Positions 1 to 7,253 of a stretch of DNA of 25,525 nt are shown one piece after another. Numbering within the stretch: position 1 is the first letter of the stretch; every line of letters starts with the position of its first letter. The notes under the pieces are model-generated. The model saw only the letters and a list, made by a program, of their open reading frames with translations. It had not been told where the DNA came from and searched no databases. The position numbers and the translations under genes are program-made. Origin of the DNA: Thermoleophilaceae bacterium (lineage in GTDB: Bacteria > Actinomycetota > Thermoleophilia > Solirubrobacterales > Thermoleophilaceae); contig JACCSF010000379.1 in NCBI GenBank assembly GCA_013813135.1, positions 1-25,525 of the forward strand. Reading direction: 5' to 3'.

Positions 1-601
1 CCCCCGCGGCGCCCAGCGCGTGGCCTTCGCTCAGCCGCGGCTCGGGGCGCAGGTGGCGCCGCACCAGCTCCGCGGGCTCGCGGCTGCGCTGCTCGAGCAG
101 CCGCCTTCCGGCCTCCGATCCGCCGAGCTCGCCGGTCACTCCGACGAGGTCCCCGGGGCTGGCCCCGTCGCGACCGACGAGCTCCCGCTCGTGGTCGGCC
201 CATCCGGTCACCGCGACGGTCACGGTGAGCGCCGGGCCGCTCACAACGTCGCCGCCGGCGATCGTCACGTCGGCGCGCGCGGCCAGCTCCTCCATCCCGC
301 CCACCAGCTCCAGGGCGCCCTCGAAGCCGGCCGGCAGCACCAGCGCAACGTAGGCCTCACCCGACCGGGCGCCCATGGCGGCGATATCCGAGAGGGCGGT
401 GGCGAGCGCCTTCCAGCCCACGTCCGCGGGCGCGTGGGTGGCGAGCGAGAAGTGCACGCCGTCCACGACCGTGTCGATCGACGTCACCGCCAGCGGATGT
501 GCGCGGACCACCGCCGCGTCGTCGCCTGTCCAGCGCACCGTGCTGCCACCGCGGTCGGTGAGCGCCGCCTGGATCGCGCGGATCAGGTCGAGCTCGGACA
601 C
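1..601 (-). CDS. thiL: Thiamine-monophosphate kinase ThiL (3' end outside window)
   Basis: ThiL phosphorylates thiamine monophosphate to the cofactor thiamine diphosphate in the cytoplasm. The frame reads from a GTG at 601 through a GDDAAV motif (about residues 28-33), then SIDTVVDGVHF, then SDIAAMGA, then a GGDVVSG segment. These are the metal and ATP-binding signatures of the ThiL/PurM-like fold, in the family order. About 200 residues are present; the family is usually 310-340, so the C-terminus lies beyond position 1. The GTG sits 17 bases after the stop of the penicillin-binding protein upstream, and the residues following it (SELDLIRAIQ) match the usual ThiL N-terminus, so this start is favoured. 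It is probably the third gene of an operon with the PBP and MscS-type genes. Confidence 0.93.
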   Translation of the reverse strand, partial: MSELDLIRAIQAALTDRGGSTVRWTGDDAAVVRAHPLAVTSIDTVVDGVHFSLATHAPADVGWKALATALSDIAAMGARSGEAYVALVLPAGFEGALELVGGMEELAARADVTIAGGDVVSGPALTVTVAVTGWADHERELVGRDGASPGDLVGVTGELGGSEAGRRLLEQRSREPAELVRRHLRPEPRLSEGHALGAAG

Positions 602-618
602 GTTGCCGCCGGGCGCCG

Positions 619-2745
619 CTACTGCGTGCCGGGCGCGGCGCCGCCCTGCTGGTCCTGAGGACCACCGTCGGCCGGCGGCGCCGGCTCAGGCGTCGCCTGT
701 ACGTCCGGCGCGTTCTGCGGCGCCTCCTCGTAGTAGCGCGGGTCGAATTGCTGCTCGGTTCCGGTGCCGCCCGTGTCGTCCGTCGTGGTGTCGTCCTCGC
801 CGTAGGCCGGCGTGGCCGGCTGGCCGGTGCTCGCGTACTTGCCGAAGAAGGGATGGAACTCGGCCGGCTGCTCCGGAAGCGGGAACTCGTCGCAGTCCTC
901 GCCGTGCGCCGGGAGCATGAACGCGTGCCAGACCGGCGCGGCGTAGGTGCCGCCCTGCGCGCCCGGCATAGCGACGCCGGCATCGGGGTAGCCGACCCAG
1001 ACGGCCGCGGACAGGCGCGGCGTGTAGCCGACAAACCAGGCGTCCTTCGCCTCGTCGGTGGTGCCGGTCTTGCCCGCCGCCGGGCAGCCGTAGTAGGCGG
1101 CGGTCCCGGTGCCCGACTGGACGTTCATCTCGAGGATCCGGGTGACTTCGGCGGCCTGGCCGTCGGTGAGGACGCGCTTGCCCTCGCCACCCGCCAGGTT
1201 CTCGCTCTTGCCGTCGGGGAACACGACCCGCTCGATCCCGGTCGGCCGGTGGCGGATGCCGCCGCTGGCCAGCGTTGCGTAAGCGCCCGCCATCTCGAGC
1301 GTCGTCACGCCGCGCGTCAGGCCGCCCAGACCCTCGGCCGGGTAGCAGTCGAGCTTGGTCGTGATTCCCAGCAGTTTGGCGGTGTCGCAGACGGCCTTCG
1401 GCCCGATGTCGAGGATCAGCTGTGCGAATACGGTGTTGTCCGACGAGAGCGTGGCTCGCGTCAGGCTGACCGTGCCGATGTAGCTGTCGCCGAACGTCTT
1501 GACCTCCCACTTGCCGTAGGCGGGGTCGTCGATGTTCAGCGGCTTTGACGTGTACGTGGTCGAGTCCGGGTCGATGCCCTTGCGTATGGCCGCCGTCAGC
1601 ACGAACGTCTTGAACGCGGAGCCGGGCTGGCGGTGGCCCTGGGCCGCGAGGTTGAAGCGCCGGTCGCCGTATGTGCCGCTCGACGCCATCGCCCTGATCT
1701 TCCCGTCCGCCGGGTCGATCGCGACAATCGCCGAGCTGGGCCCGGCCGGATCGGCGTAGTAGGAGTTGATCGCGTCGCGCGCCACGTCCTGCATCTTCGG
1801 GTTGATGGTCGTGCGGATACGCAGACCGCCGCGGCGCACGACTCCCACGCCGTAGCGCTCGATCAGCTGCTCCTGCATGTAGTCGAAGAAGTAGGGCTCG
1901 CGGCGCTGCTCGTAGCGCCGGCCGCGCTTCAGGTGGAGGTCCTCCCCAGCCGCATCCTCGTACTGCGCGCGCGTGATGTATTCGTTGTCGAGCATCTTCT
2001 CGAGCACCTCGTTACGCCGCTCGATCGCCGCCTGCGGGTTGCGGAACGGGTTGTACTGCGAGGGCGCCTGGGTGAGTCCCGAGAGGAGGGCGGATTCGTC
2101 GAGGTCGAGGTCCTTGGCGTGCTTGTCGAAGAACGTCACCGCGGCAGCCTCGGCGCCGATCGCCGTGCGTCCGTCGACCGTGCCGTAGGGCACCGAGTTG
2201 AGGTAGTTGTGCAGGATCCAGGTCTTGGAGTGCTCCTCCTCGAGCTCAGACGCCAGCTTCGCCTCGCGGATCTTGCGGGCGAAGTTGCGCTGCGGGTCCT
2301 TGATGTAGAGCGCGCGCACCAGCTGCTGGGTGATCGTCGAGCCGCCTTGCACGGTCTCGCCAGACTCGAGGTTCTTGATGCCGGCGCGGACGATCGCGTT
2401 CAGGTCGACGCCCTTGTGCTTATAGAAGCGCTCGTCCTCGATCGCCACGGTGGCGCGTCGCAGGTCCACGGGAATCTCGGTCCACGGCACGACGCGGCGC
2501 AGGATGTCCGACTGTACGTAGCCCAGACGGGAGCCGTCGGCTGCGTACACGACCGAGATCTGGCCCTTGTCGACGGGCTTCAGCTCGCTCAGATCGGGCG
2601 CCGTGGAAGCGATCGCGAGCACGTAGCCCGCGAGCGAGAGCGCGGCGATGACGCAGACGGTGGCGACAACGCCCCCGGCGAGCAGCAGCGTGCTGCGACC
2701 GCCGTGGCCGTTGCGCCTCCTGGACTTTCGCTGCCGGTAGCTCAT
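619..2745 (-). CDS. Class A penicillin-binding protein (glycosyltransferase + transpeptidase)
   Basis: A bifunctional peptidoglycan synthase of 708 residues that polymerises lipid II and cross-links stem peptides outside the membrane. A short Arg/Lys-rich cytoplasmic tail is followed by one membrane anchor (about 19-46). The GT51 domain shows EDERFYKHKG (103-112, Glu103 the expected catalytic base) and QGGSTITQQL (133-142). The transpeptidase domain shows the three penicillin-binding motifs: SAFK with Ser376 as nucleophile and Lys379, SDN (435-437) and KTGT (559-562). After about residue 620 the tail becomes Pro/Gly/Thr/Gln-rich, as in other actinobacterial class A PBPs. The start is ATG at 2745, 22 bases after the MscS-type stop, so the two are probably cotranscribed; thiL follows. 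The family call is secure; assignment to a named paralogue (ponA1, ponA2) is not. Confidence 0.95.
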   Translation of the reverse strand: MSYRQRKSRRRNGHGGRSTLLLAGGVVATVCVIAALSLAGYVLAIASTAPDLSELKPVDKGQISVVYAADGSRLGYVQSDILRRVVPWTEIPVDLRRATVAIEDERFYKHKGVDLNAIVRAGIKNLESGETVQGGSTITQQLVRALYIKDPQRNFARKIREAKLASELEEEHSKTWILHNYLNSVPYGTVDGRTAIGAEAAAVTFFDKHAKDLDLDESALLSGLTQAPSQYNPFRNPQAAIERRNEVLEKMLDNEYITRAQYEDAAGEDLHLKRGRRYEQRREPYFFDYMQEQLIERYGVGVVRRGGLRIRTTINPKMQDVARDAINSYYADPAGPSSAIVAIDPADGKIRAMASSGTYGDRRFNLAAQGHRQPGSAFKTFVLTAAIRKGIDPDSTTYTSKPLNIDDPAYGKWEVKTFGDSYIGTVSLTRATLSSDNTVFAQLILDIGPKAVCDTAKLLGITTKLDCYPAEGLGGLTRGVTTLEMAGAYATLASGGIRHRPTGIERVVFPDGKSENLAGGEGKRVLTDGQAAEVTRILEMNVQSGTGTAAYYGCPAAGKTGTTDEAKDAWFVGYTPRLSAAVWVGYPDAGVAMPGAQGGTYAAPVWHAFMLPAHGEDCDEFPLPEQPAEFHPFFGKYASTGQPATPAYGEDDTTTDDTGGTGTEQQFDPRYYEEAPQNAPDVQATPEPAPPADGGPQDQQGGAAPGTQ

Positions 2746-2767
2746 GGGAACTGGGTGGCCGAGCAGA

Positions 2768-3559
2768 CTAGGAGGCCTCGACTGAGGATAGACCGTGCTC
2801 GCGGAGCAGCCGCAGCCAGCGGCGGCGCAGCTCGGCGGCGGCCGGACCCCTCTCGCGGGCGCTCTGGGCCCAGGTCGTGGCGCTCAGGCGGACGCCCTCC
2901 TTGTCCACCTCCGCCACGCTGGCCGCGATGCCCGCCTCGTCGTCCTCGATCAGCTCGATGGCGCGGTCGAGGTCGGCCCCGGGCGGGAGCCACACCGACA
3001 CCTCCACCTGGACGCGCGGGTCGAGGATGGTGTGGTTGGCGACCGAGCTCTGGGCCAGGCGCTCGTTGGGCACGATCAGGCGCCGGCCGTCGTCGAGGCG
3101 GATGTAGGTATAGGTGAGCTTCACGTCCTCGACCTCGCCGGTCTGCTCCTCGAACGTCACGAGGTCGCCGATGCGGATCGGCTGCGTGATGGCGAGCAGG
3201 ATGCCGGCGATTCCGTTCGCCAGCGTCTGGCGTGCCGCGAAGCCGACCACCAGGCCGACCACAGCGGAGGAGGCGAGGATGCCCGTGGCGAGGCGGCTGA
3301 CGGCCGGGATCTGCGCGGCGGCCAGCGCCACGCCGATCAGGATGATCAGGGCGAAGATCAGCCGGCGGACCAGCCGCAGGCGCGTCGTTGCCACGGGGGA
3401 CAGCTCGCCGCCGGCCACCGCTAGCGTGAGCTTCCTGCCGCGGCGCGACAGCGCGCGGTCCACCAGCTCCGCGATCACGAACGCGGCGACGATGTAGGCG
3501 CCGGCCGTTATCCAGTCGCTGGTCTCCACCACGGCCGTGTAGAACTCGGCTCCCGGCAT
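2768..3559 (-). CDS. Small-conductance mechanosensitive channel (MscS family)
   Basis: A 263-residue inner-membrane channel of the MscS type, which releases solutes when membrane tension rises after osmotic downshock. Three hydrophobic helices are visible at about 17-37, 65-85 and 91-112. The third runs into the pore-type segment GFAARQTLANGIAGILL, with the small residues and Q/N pattern of MscS TM3. It continues into QPIRIGDLV, the start of the beta domain, followed by a soluble alpha/beta domain to the end. The length is close to minimal MscS. It is the first gene of the minus-strand run MscS-PBP-thiL, which couples an osmotic valve to wall synthesis (inference). Its ATG overlaps the first possible ATG of the divergent HAD gene in a CATG, so one of the two starts is probably too early. 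Confidence 0.9.
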   Translation of the reverse strand: MPGAEFYTAVVETSDWITAGAYIVAAFVIAELVDRALSRRGRKLTLAVAGGELSPVATTRLRLVRRLIFALIILIGVALAAAQIPAVSRLATGILASSAVVGLVVGFAARQTLANGIAGILLAITQPIRIGDLVTFEEQTGEVEDVKLTYTYIRLDDGRRLIVPNERLAQSSVANHTILDPRVQVEVSVWLPPGADLDRAIELIEDDEAGIAASVAEVDKEGVRLSATTWAQSARERGPAAAELRRRWLRLLREHGLSSVEAS

Positions 3560-4406
3560 GGCCTATGAAGCTACAGCGGCCCTCCGGGCCGCCTGGGGTG
3601 TGTTCTGGCCGACCCGGATGGCGATGCTCCTGGTGGCCGTGTTCGCCGCGCTCCCCTTTGGTCCTGCCGCGCTGCCGCTGCCACGCTTCCTCACCGTGCT
3701 CTGCTCGAAAGCGGAACGCTGCGCACCCGGCCGGGCCGGGCGCTCGCGCCCGGCGGTCGTTCTGCTCGACGCGCTCGGCACGCTGGTCGAGCTGCAGCCG
3801 CCCGCGCCGCGGCTGCGGCGCCTGCTCGCCCAGCGCGGCTTCGAGGTGGACGAGGGGCGCGCGGCCGCCGCGTTTCGGGCGGAGATCTCGTACTACCTCG
3901 AGCACCACCTCGAGGGGTCGGATCGGGAGCGGCTGGACGACCTGCGCGACCGCTGTGCCGCCGTGATGATGGAGGCGCTCGACCTGCCGCGCCTGGATCA
4001 CGCCGGCGCGCGCGAGGCCATGCTCGCGGCGCTCGAGTTCATCCCCTTTCCGGACGCGGGGCCCGCGCTGGCGGCCATGAGCGACCACGCGCTGGTGATC
4101 GTGAGCAACTGGGACTGCTCGCTGGCGGACTGGCTCGGGCCGGCCGGGCTGCTGGAGCACGTCCGCGCGGTGGTCACGTCGGCGGAGGCCGGAGTCGCGA
4201 AGCCGGGCCGGGGCATCTTCGAGCAGGCGCTGGAGCTTGCGGGCGCGGCGCCGGCCGAGGCCGTGCACGTGGGCGACTCGCCCGACAACGACGTGGCCGG
4301 CGCCCGCGCAGCCGGCATTCGGCCGGTGCTCGTCGTCAGGGACGGGAGCCCGCCCGAGGGAGTCGAAGCGGTGCGCTCGCTGGCCGAGCTGCCCGCCCTA
4401 CTCTGA
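3558..4406 (+). CDS. HAD-superfamily hydrolase (REG-2/HDHD3-like)
   Basis: A cytoplasmic haloacid-dehalogenase-fold hydrolase, probably a phosphatase of unknown substrate. All four HAD motifs are present: DALGTL (motif I, nucleophilic Asp), VSNWD (motif II), the lysine of AGVAKPGRGIF (motif III) and GDSPDND (motif IV). The second Asp of the usual DxDGT acid/base pair is replaced by Leu, as in some HAD subgroups, so the exact chemistry is open. The coordinates give the longest frame. The HAD fold only begins about 70 residues in, and the leader is a hydrophobic stretch unlike the family. An in-frame ATG at 3618 or GTG at 3696 is more likely the true start, leaving room for a promoter between this gene and the divergent channel gene. 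The next gene starts 5 bases after the stop. Confidence 0.85.
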   Translation: MAYEATAALRAAWGVFWPTRMAMLLVAVFAALPFGPAALPLPRFLTVLCSKAERCAPGRAGRSRPAVVLLDALGTLVELQPPAPRLRRLLAQRGFEVDEGRAAAAFRAEISYYLEHHLEGSDRERLDDLRDRCAAVMMEALDLPRLDHAGAREAMLAALEFIPFPDAGPALAAMSDHALVIVSNWDCSLADWLGPAGLLEHVRAVVTSAEAGVAKPGRGIFEQALELAGAAPAEAVHVGDSPDNDVAGARAAGIRPVLVVRDGSPPEGVEAVRSLAELPALL

Positions 4407-4411
4407 GGGCC

Positions 4412-5233
4412 ATGCAGAGCGCGGTCTCCCCTCCGCCGATGCCCCCGGAGCTGCCCGAGCAGGCGCGGCCGCGCTGGCCGTGGTGGTACGGGCCGCTGGC
4501 CTTCCTCGCGGGCGCGATCACGGGGTTCATCAGCGCCGGCATCGTGTGGGCCACGCTCGGGGTGGACGATCCCTCGGACTCCCCCGGCGCGATCGTCGCG
4601 GGCACATTCCTGCTCGACGGGTCACTGGTCGGGGCGGCGCTGCTGTTCGCGTCCTTCGTGCGCCGGCCCAAGGCCTGGCACTTCGGCCTCCGGCGCACGC
4701 CGTTCTGGCCGGCGGTGGGCTGGGCGGCGCTGGGGATCGTCTCGTTCTACGTGTTCGCGGCGGTCTACTCGTACGCGCTGCATCCGGACGTCGACCAGAC
4801 GGTGGCCGAGGATCTCGGCGCGGACGACAGCTCGTTCGGCCTGATCGCCGCGGGGTTCATGATCATCTGCATAGCACCGTTCGCAGAGGAGTTCTTCTTC
4901 CGCGGCTTCTTCTACGGCGCGCTGCGCACGAAGTTTTCGGTCGCCGTGGCGGCGATCATCGACGGCACGCTGTTCGGCCTGATCCACTTCGAGGGCGGCA
5001 CGGACGGCCTGCTGATCGTGCCGCCGCTGGCGGTGCTGGGCGCGACGTTCTGCCTGGTCTATGAGCGCACCCGCTCGCTCTACCCGGTGGTTGCCCTGCA
5101 CTCGATCAACAACTCGATCGCCTACGCCGCCCAAGCTGACGGCGGAGCCGTCTCGGCCGTACTCGGCCCGCTGATGCTGCTGGCCTGCGCGCTGGGGCCG
5201 CGGCTGCAGCGGCCGGCGCCGTCACCGGTTTGA
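4412..5233 (+). CDS. CPBP-family intramembrane glutamic endopeptidase (CAAX/Abi type)
   Basis: A 273-residue polytopic membrane protein of the CPBP (Rce1/Abi) family, putative intramembrane proteases. Hydrophobic segments lie near residues 25-48, 62-80, 98-120, 145-160 and through the C-terminus. The family's three motifs are visible: EEFFFRGF (paired Glu and Arg, about 156-163), a His in FGLIHFEGG, and HSINNSIA near the C-terminus. The Pro-rich N-terminus (MPPELPEQ) is cytoplasmic. Its ATG is 5 bases after the HAD stop with a GAGGG-type ribosome site, so the two are probably cotranscribed. Known members process prenylated proteins, peptides or bacteriocin-related substrates; nothing here identifies the substrate. 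Confidence 0.9.
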   Translation: MQSAVSPPPMPPELPEQARPRWPWWYGPLAFLAGAITGFISAGIVWATLGVDDPSDSPGAIVAGTFLLDGSLVGAALLFASFVRRPKAWHFGLRRTPFWPAVGWAALGIVSFYVFAAVYSYALHPDVDQTVAEDLGADDSSFGLIAAGFMIICIAPFAEEFFFRGFFYGALRTKFSVAVAAIIDGTLFGLIHFEGGTDGLLIVPPLAVLGATFCLVYERTRSLYPVVALHSINNSIAYAAQADGGAVSAVLGPLMLLACALGPRLQRPAPSPV

Positions 5234-5282
5234 GCGGGCTCATGATCGGCCGCCGACCGGTCGATACGTTCGCTATGCATGG

Positions 5283-5288
5283 CATAGT
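5283..5288 (+). promoter_or_regulatory. Candidate -10 box of the L,D-transpeptidase gene
   Basis: CATAGT lies exactly 7 bases before the GTG at 5296, the spacing expected for a leaderless actinobacterial transcript. It coincides with the start picked independently from the signal peptide. No convincing -35 element is seen, so this is suggestive only. Confidence 0.35.
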
Positions 5289-5295
5289 GAGCGCC

Positions 5296-6255
5296 GTGAA
5301 AGTCCGTCTCCTGGTGCTCTTCGTCGTACTCCCGGCCGTCCTGGCGGCCACTCCGGCAGTCGCGCAGACGCCTCCGGCGCCCGCTCCGGCGGCGGGAATC
5401 GCCAAGTACAAGCTCCACTCCGGCCTGGCGACCAAGAAGATGCGCTACTTCGCGCCGCAGCAGGAGGTGGTCGTGTTCGGGCGGGTCAAGCCCGCCCTTC
5501 CCGGCGAGGTGCTCACGCTCTACGCGATCCGTGGCGACAAGGCGAGCAAGACCGTCCGGCGCAAGGTGAAGGCCGGCGGGCGCTTCGTGTTCCGCTTCAA
5601 GGTCGGCGGCCCGGGTCGCCTGCGGCTGGTTATCAAGCACGCGGCCAGCCCGCTCCAGGTGGCGTTCCGCACCCGCGACAATCAGATCACGGTCGTCGAC
5701 TGGCGCGCGGGGGCTGGCGAGCGCGGCGTGAAGGTGCTGCTGCTCCAGCGCGCGCTGCTGTCACAGGGCTATGCCACGCCGGTCACCGGCTACTACGACG
5801 ACGGCACGGCCCGCGCCGTGCTGGCCTTCCGCAAGGCGAACGAGCTCGGCCGCGACGGGTACGCGATCAGCGAGGTCTACGGGAAGCTCCTGCGCGACCG
5901 GGGCGCGTTCAAGCTCCGCTACCCGAAGGCGGGCAAGCACGTGGAGTTCGACTGGTCGCGGCAGGTGCTGGTGCTGGCCCACGGCGCCAAGCCGTACCGC
6001 ACCTACCACACGTCATCCGGCACCCCGGCCACGCCGACGGTGTTCGGGACCTACCGCTTCTACCTGAAGACGCCCGGTACGAACGCGAAGGGGATGGTGG
6101 ACTCGTCCTACTTCATCCGCGGCTACGCCATCCACGGCTACGCCTCGGTGCCCGCCTATCCGGCGAGCCACGGCTGCCTGCGCGTGCCGATCCCCAACGC
6201 GCTGCAGATCTACAACTGGGTCGACATCGGCGACCCCATCTACCTCTACGAGTAA
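5296..6255 (+). CDS. Secreted L,D-transpeptidase (YkuD) with peptidoglycan-binding domain
   Basis: A periplasmic or cell-wall enzyme making 3-3 peptidoglycan cross-links. The GTG at 5296 is chosen because it gives an immediate signal peptide (MKVRLLVLFVV...TPAVA, residues 1-23); the longer TTG frame from 5230 would bury it behind 22 unrelated residues. The mature part has a beta-rich module (about 35-125), a PG_binding_1-like helical repeat (VKVLLLQRALLSQGY with GYYDDGTARAVLAF) and a C-terminal YkuD domain. The catalytic signature is a His in IHGYAS followed by SHGCLRVP, with Cys as nucleophile. The protein has 319 residues. Together with the PBP on the left it makes this a small wall-synthesis neighbourhood. 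A CATAGT box 7 bases before the GTG suggests a nearly leaderless transcript. Confidence 0.92.
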   Translation: MKVRLLVLFVVLPAVLAATPAVAQTPPAPAPAAGIAKYKLHSGLATKKMRYFAPQQEVVVFGRVKPALPGEVLTLYAIRGDKASKTVRRKVKAGGRFVFRFKVGGPGRLRLVIKHAASPLQVAFRTRDNQITVVDWRAGAGERGVKVLLLQRALLSQGYATPVTGYYDDGTARAVLAFRKANELGRDGYAISEVYGKLLRDRGAFKLRYPKAGKHVEFDWSRQVLVLAHGAKPYRTYHTSSGTPATPTVFGTYRFYLKTPGTNAKGMVDSSYFIRGYAIHGYASVPAYPASHGCLRVPIPNALQIYNWVDIGDPIYLYE

Positions 6256-6263
6256 GAACGGCC

Positions 6264-6283
6264 CCGCGGTGCTAGGACCGCGC
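6264..6283. terminator. Candidate bidirectional hairpin between convergent genes
   Basis: CGCGGT (6265-6270) and ACCGCG (6277-6282) form a 6-bp stem with a 6-base loop. It lies between the L,D-transpeptidase stop and the convergent small membrane gene, whose stop codon is in the loop. There is no U-tract, so intrinsic termination is uncertain. Confidence 0.3.
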
Positions 6284-6670
6284 GGCGCGCCAGTCGCCGC
6301 CGTGCGCCCGCTGTTTGGGGAGCATGTTGGCCAGAAAGCCCAGCCCCACTCCGTAGATCAGCAGCCCGAGCAGCGCGGGGATGCCGTGGTTGACCCAGGA
6401 GCTGTCGGAGTCGACCAGGTCGACGAACGGGGCAAGCAGCACGTCGTTCGCGTCGTCGATGGCCTCGCGGACCGGGCCATTGTTGCGTTCGCGAACGGCT
6501 TCCTGCTCGGCGTTTGGCGCGATCGGGTCGGTGCGCGTGCCCAGCTCGCGCTCGAGCTTGGCCTGCTGCGCCTTCGAGCCCTTGTCGGTCTCGTCGAGCG
6601 CGAACATGGCGAACGCGATCACCACGATGACGGATACCGCGATAGCCAGGAAGCGGATTACCGATCCCAT
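6272..6670 (-). CDS. Small two-helix membrane protein, unknown function
   Basis: I do not recognise a family. The ATG at 6670 gives 132 residues with one hydrophobic helix at about 4-25. A charged soluble middle (about 27-90, rich in Lys, Glu, Gln and Arg, probably helical) follows, then a second hydrophobic helix at about 95-116 and a short basic tail (KQRAHGGDWRAARS). This suggests both ends on one side and a loop of about 70 residues on the other. A longer frame from 6784 exists, but its extra residues are Ser/Arg-rich, overlap pyrE and look like a shadow. The gene is divergent from pyrE with only 22 bases between starts. It resembles the two-helix, phospholipase-D-nuclease-like anchor proteins seen in actinobacteria in layout only. 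Confidence 0.7.
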   Translation of the reverse strand: MGSVIRFLAIAVSVIVVIAFAMFALDETDKGSKAQQAKLERELGTRTDPIAPNAEQEAVRERNNGPVREAIDDANDVLLAPFVDLVDSDSSWVNHGIPALLGLLIYGVGLGFLANMLPKQRAHGGDWRAARS

Positions 6671-6676
6671 CGCCTC

Positions 6677-6682
6677 TACTAT
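6677..6682 (+). promoter_or_regulatory. Candidate -10 box for pyrE
   Basis: TACTAT occurs in the 22-base gap between the divergent starts, 10 bases before the pyrE GTG. This would give a leader of only a few bases. No clear -35 is visible. Confidence 0.3.
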
Positions 6683-6692
6683 CGGCAGCCGC

Positions 6693-7253
6693 GTGCCGAA
6701 CCCTGACCCCGGACAGACCCTGGTCGAGGAGCTGCGCGAACACGCGCTGGTGATCGGCGAGGTGACGCTGACCAGCGGCCGCACGGCGGAGTACTACGTG
6801 GACGCCAAGCGCGCGATCCTGCTGCCCGCCGGGTTCCAAGCGCTCGGCGAACTGGTGCGAGCCGAAGCGGAGCGCGCCGGGGCGACGGCGGTAGGCGGGA
6901 TGACGATGGGTGCCGACCCGGTGGCGTGCGCGGCCCTGGCGGCCGGCGCCGACGTCAAGGCGTTCTTCGTGCGCAAGGAGCGCAAGCGGCACGGACTGCA
7001 GCGCTGGGTGGAGGGCCCGCCGCTCGACGCCGGTGAGCGCTGTCTGATCGTCGAGGACGTGGTCACCACCGGCGGCTCGACCGTTCAGGCGATCGAGCGG
7101 GTCCGCGAGGAGGGCTTGGAGGTGGTTGCGGTGATCAGCGTGCTGGACCGCCTCGCGGGCGGAGCCCAGGCGATCGAGGCCGCGGCCGGCGCTCCCTACC
7201 GTCCGCTCACGACGATCGACGATGTCTACCCGGACCGCCCCGACCGCGACTAG
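6693..7253 (+). CDS. pyrE: Orotate phosphoribosyltransferase
   Basis: PyrE joins orotate to PRPP to make orotidine monophosphate, the fifth step of de novo UMP synthesis. The 186-residue product carries the PRPP-binding signature LIVEDVVTTGGSTVQA at about 112-127. It also has the N-terminal LTSGRTAEYYVDAKR segment that contacts orotate/PRPP, and RKERKRHGLQRWVEG, the flexible catalytic loop with its conserved Lys, Arg and His. The length is typical for the bacterial family. GTG at 6693 is the start: the longer in-frame ORF from 6381 reads antisense through the small membrane gene. The stop TAG overlaps the nudC stop in a shared CTAG. It stands alone rather than in a pyr operon. Confidence 0.95.
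   Translation: MPNPDPGQTLVEELREHALVIGEVTLTSGRTAEYYVDAKRAILLPAGFQALGELVRAEAERAGATAVGGMTMGADPVACAALAAGADVKAFFVRKERKRHGLQRWVEGPPLDAGERCLIVEDVVTTGGSTVQAIERVREEGLEVVAVISVLDRLAGGAQAIEAAAGAPYRPLTTIDDVYPDRPDRD

Noticed and set aside
1633..3117. 494-residue plus-strand frame opposite the PBP gene
   Set aside because: Antisense shadow of a gene with intact GT51 and transpeptidase motifs.
2742..4268. 508-residue minus-strand frame across MscS and HAD genes
   Set aside because: Overlaps two recognisable genes in the wrong frame; no motif and Arg/Gly-rich.
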